DNA from: Blastococcus aggregatus
GTDB taxonomy: Bacteria; Actinomycetota; Actinomycetes; Mycobacteriales; Geodermatophilaceae
Length of the DNA: 64,000 nt
Assembly: GCF_900221005.1 (NCBI RefSeq)
Contig: NZ_OBQI01000003.1
Location: 558,001 to 622,000, forward strand
Direction of reading: 5' to 3'
The notes below the pieces were generated by a model. It searched no databases. It was not told the DNA's origin and was given only the letters and a program-made list of their open reading frames with translations. Within the stretch, counting starts at the first letter, position 1. Each line of letters begins with the position of its first letter. Of this stretch, positions 62,654 through 64,000 are shown piece by piece. Position numbers and translations under genes: made by a program.

Positions 62654-64000
62654 TCAGGTCGCGGCGACCGGTCGACGCTCGCCGTCGGCGAACTGGGTGC
62701 GGTGCAGGTCCGCGTAGCGCCCCCCGAGCGCCAGCAACTCAGCGTGCGTGCCCGACTCCGCGATGCGACCACCGTCGATCACCAGGATCCGGTCGGCGTT
62801 GCGCACGGTGGAGAGCCGGTGCGCGATGACCAGCGAGGTGCGCCCGGTCAGCGCCGCGTCCAGGGCCTGCTGGACGGCGGCCTCGGACTCGCTGTCCAGG
62901 TGCGCGGTCGCCTCGTCGAGGATCACGATGCCCGGCGCCTTGAGCAGCACCCGGGCGATGGCCAGCCGCTGCTTCTCGCCGCCGGAGAGCCGGTGCCCGC
63001 GGTCGCCGACGACGGTGTCCAGGCCGTCGGGCAGCGAGCGCACCAACTCGGCGATGTGCGCTCCCTCGAGCGCCGACCAGAGCTGCTCCTCCGTCGCCTC
63101 CGGGCGGGCGTAGAGCAGGTTGTTGCGCATCGTGTCGTGGAAGAGGTGCGCGTCCTGGCTGACGACCCCGATGGCGTCGCGCAGCGAGGCCATCGTCGCC
63201 GACCGCACGTCGACGCCGCCCACCCGTACCGAGCCGCCGGTGACGTCGTACAGCCGGGAGACCAGGCTCGCGATGGTCGACTTGCCGGCGCCGGAGTGAC
63301 CGACCAGTGCCACCAGGTGCCCGGGCTCGACCCGGAAGGAGACGTCGTGCAGCACGTCCACCGGACCGCCGTGCTCGGGCAGCGACACCTCTTCCAGTGA
63401 CGGCAACGAGACGTCCTCGGCCGCGGGGTAGCTGAAGGCGACGGAGTCGAACTCGATCGAGCGGTCGCCGGCGGGCACCGGGACCGCGTCGTCGGCCTCG
63501 CGGATCATCGGGGGAAGGTCGAGCACCTCGAAGACCCGGTCGAAGCTCACCATCGCGCTCATCACGTCGACCCGGACGTTGGCCAGGGCGGTGAGCGGGC
63601 CGTAGAGCCTCGACAGCAGCAGGGCCAGGGCGACGACGTCACCGGGGCTCAGCGAGCCGGTGAACGCCAGGTACCCGCCGAGCCCGTAGACCAGCGCGGT
63701 CGCGAGGGCAGCGACCAGGGTCAGCGCGGTGAAGAAAAACCGGCCGTACATGGCCGACAGGACGCCGATGTCGCGGACCCGCGCGGCTCGGTCGCTGAAG
63801 GACCGCTCCTCCGCCTCGGGCCGGCCGAACAGCTTGACCAGCAGCGCTCCGGCGACGTTGAACCGCTCGGTCATCGACGTGTTCATGGACGCGTTGAGCT
63901 CGTAGGACTCCCGGGTGATCTCCTGCAGGCGGCTGCCGATGCGCCGTGCGGGCAGCACGAACAGGGGCACCAGCACCAGCGAGAGCAGGGTGATCTGCCA
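62654..64000 (-). CDS. ABC exporter (permease-ATPase half transporter), N-terminus outside the window
   Basis: Partial: the 3' 449 codons are visible and the frame stays open to the window edge (WQITLLSLVLVPL). The N-terminal part is the end of the type IV exporter membrane domain (LVAALATALVYGLGGYLAFT). The nucleotide-binding domain has Walker A VALVGHSGAGKSTIASLVSR, Q-loop VVSQDAHLFHDTM, signature HRLSGGEKQRLAIARVLL, Walker B GIVILDEATAHLDSESEA and the H-loop VIAHRLSTV. A loop of about 45 residues between permease and ATPase carries Pro/Glu/Ser-rich linkers. Likely lipid or drug exporter. The start is not seen. Confidence 0.92.
   Translation of the reverse strand, partial: WQITLLSLVLVPLFVLPARRIGSRLQEITRESYELNASMNTSMTERFNVAGALLVKLFGRPEAEERSFSDRAARVRDIGVLSAMYGRFFFTALTLVAALATALVYGLGGYLAFTGSLSPGDVVALALLLSRLYGPLTALANVRVDVMSAMVSFDRVFEVLDLPPMIREADDAVPVPAGDRSIEFDSVAFSYPAAEDVSLPSLEEVSLPEHGGPVDVLHDVSFRVEPGHLVALVGHSGAGKSTIASLVSRLYDVTGGSVRVGGVDVRSATMASLRDAIGVVSQDAHLFHDTMRNNLLYARPEATEEQLWSALEGAHIAELVRSLPDGLDTVVGDRGHRLSGGEKQRLAIARVLLKAPGIVILDEATAHLDSESEAAVQQALDAALTGRTSLVIAHRLSTVRNADRILVIDGGRIAESGTHAELLALGGRYADLHRTQFADGERRPVAAT

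Overview
The window is a 64 kb piece of a very GC-rich actinobacterial chromosome (third codon positions are almost all G or C, GTG starts are common, and many genes overlap by ATGA or GTGA). The gene content and style suggest a free-living actinomycete, most likely Geodermatophilaceae (Blastococcus, Modestobacter or Geodermatophilus). That assignment is an inference from memory of gene content, not from a database search. I see about 62 protein genes covering almost all of the sequence. I see no rRNA, tRNA, CRISPR array, insertion sequence, phage or replication origin.

Layout. (1) 0-11 kb: a SigB/SigF-type sigma factor, an NfeD-slipin membrane pair, argG, a hemerythrin, the fabG-inhA-hemH operon known from mycobacteria, a PP2C (SpoIIE/RsbU-type) phosphatase, a small DoxX-like protein and a crotonase. 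(2) 11-16 kb: fused isobutyryl-CoA mutase IcmF, translationally coupled to a BtuF-like corrinoid/metal receptor that has no signal peptide. (3) 15-38 kb: a catabolic region for lipophilic substrates. It holds an EthA-like Baeyer-Villiger monooxygenase with an esterase, a P450 with its own ferredoxin and TetR regulator plus a nearby ferredoxin reductase, an acyl-CoA thioesterase, MaoC hydratase, SCP-x-type thiolase-like protein with DUF35 partner, MBL hydrolase, two MFS exporters, an extradiol dioxygenase, acyl-CoA ligase, enoyl-CoA hydratase and 3-hydroxyacyl-CoA dehydrogenase. Four TetR genes lie here, each with a distinct palindrome in its promoter. DAHP synthase and a GAF-ANTAR regulator are interspersed. 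(4) 38-47 kb: an excisionase-type HTH protein, a second hemerythrin, an SGNH hydrolase, isochorismatase-like and GlxA-type genes, a frameshifted DHFR-family gene, msrA, a ThrE exporter, and a DUF429-RelA/SpoT fusion, which is the most unusual gene of the window. (5) 47-55 kb: the MoxR-DUF58-VWA operon, an NlpC/P60 endopeptidase, an acyl-CoA synthetase and glutaminase. (6) 55-64 kb: a frameshifted sirtuin, aconitase, an atypical SDR, a CbiX chelatase coupled to a DUF881 protein, a rhodanese with a DUF4440 protein, and the 3' part of an ABC exporter cut by the window edge.

How it works together. The 15-38 kb genes look like oxidative attack (BVMO, P450), ester cleavage, CoA activation and beta-oxidation or retro-aldol steps, with IcmF and DAHP synthase linking to central metabolism. 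A 17-bp palindrome of the form CTAGAAC-N3-GTTCTAG occurs before a TetR gene, between the MFS and MaoC genes, and in a weaker form before the BVMO. This suggests one local TetR regulon. Most transcription units end in perfect, long GC stems without U-tracts. Two genes (DHFR family and Sir2) each appear broken by a single missing G in a GC run, so assembly error and true pseudogenisation both need considering.
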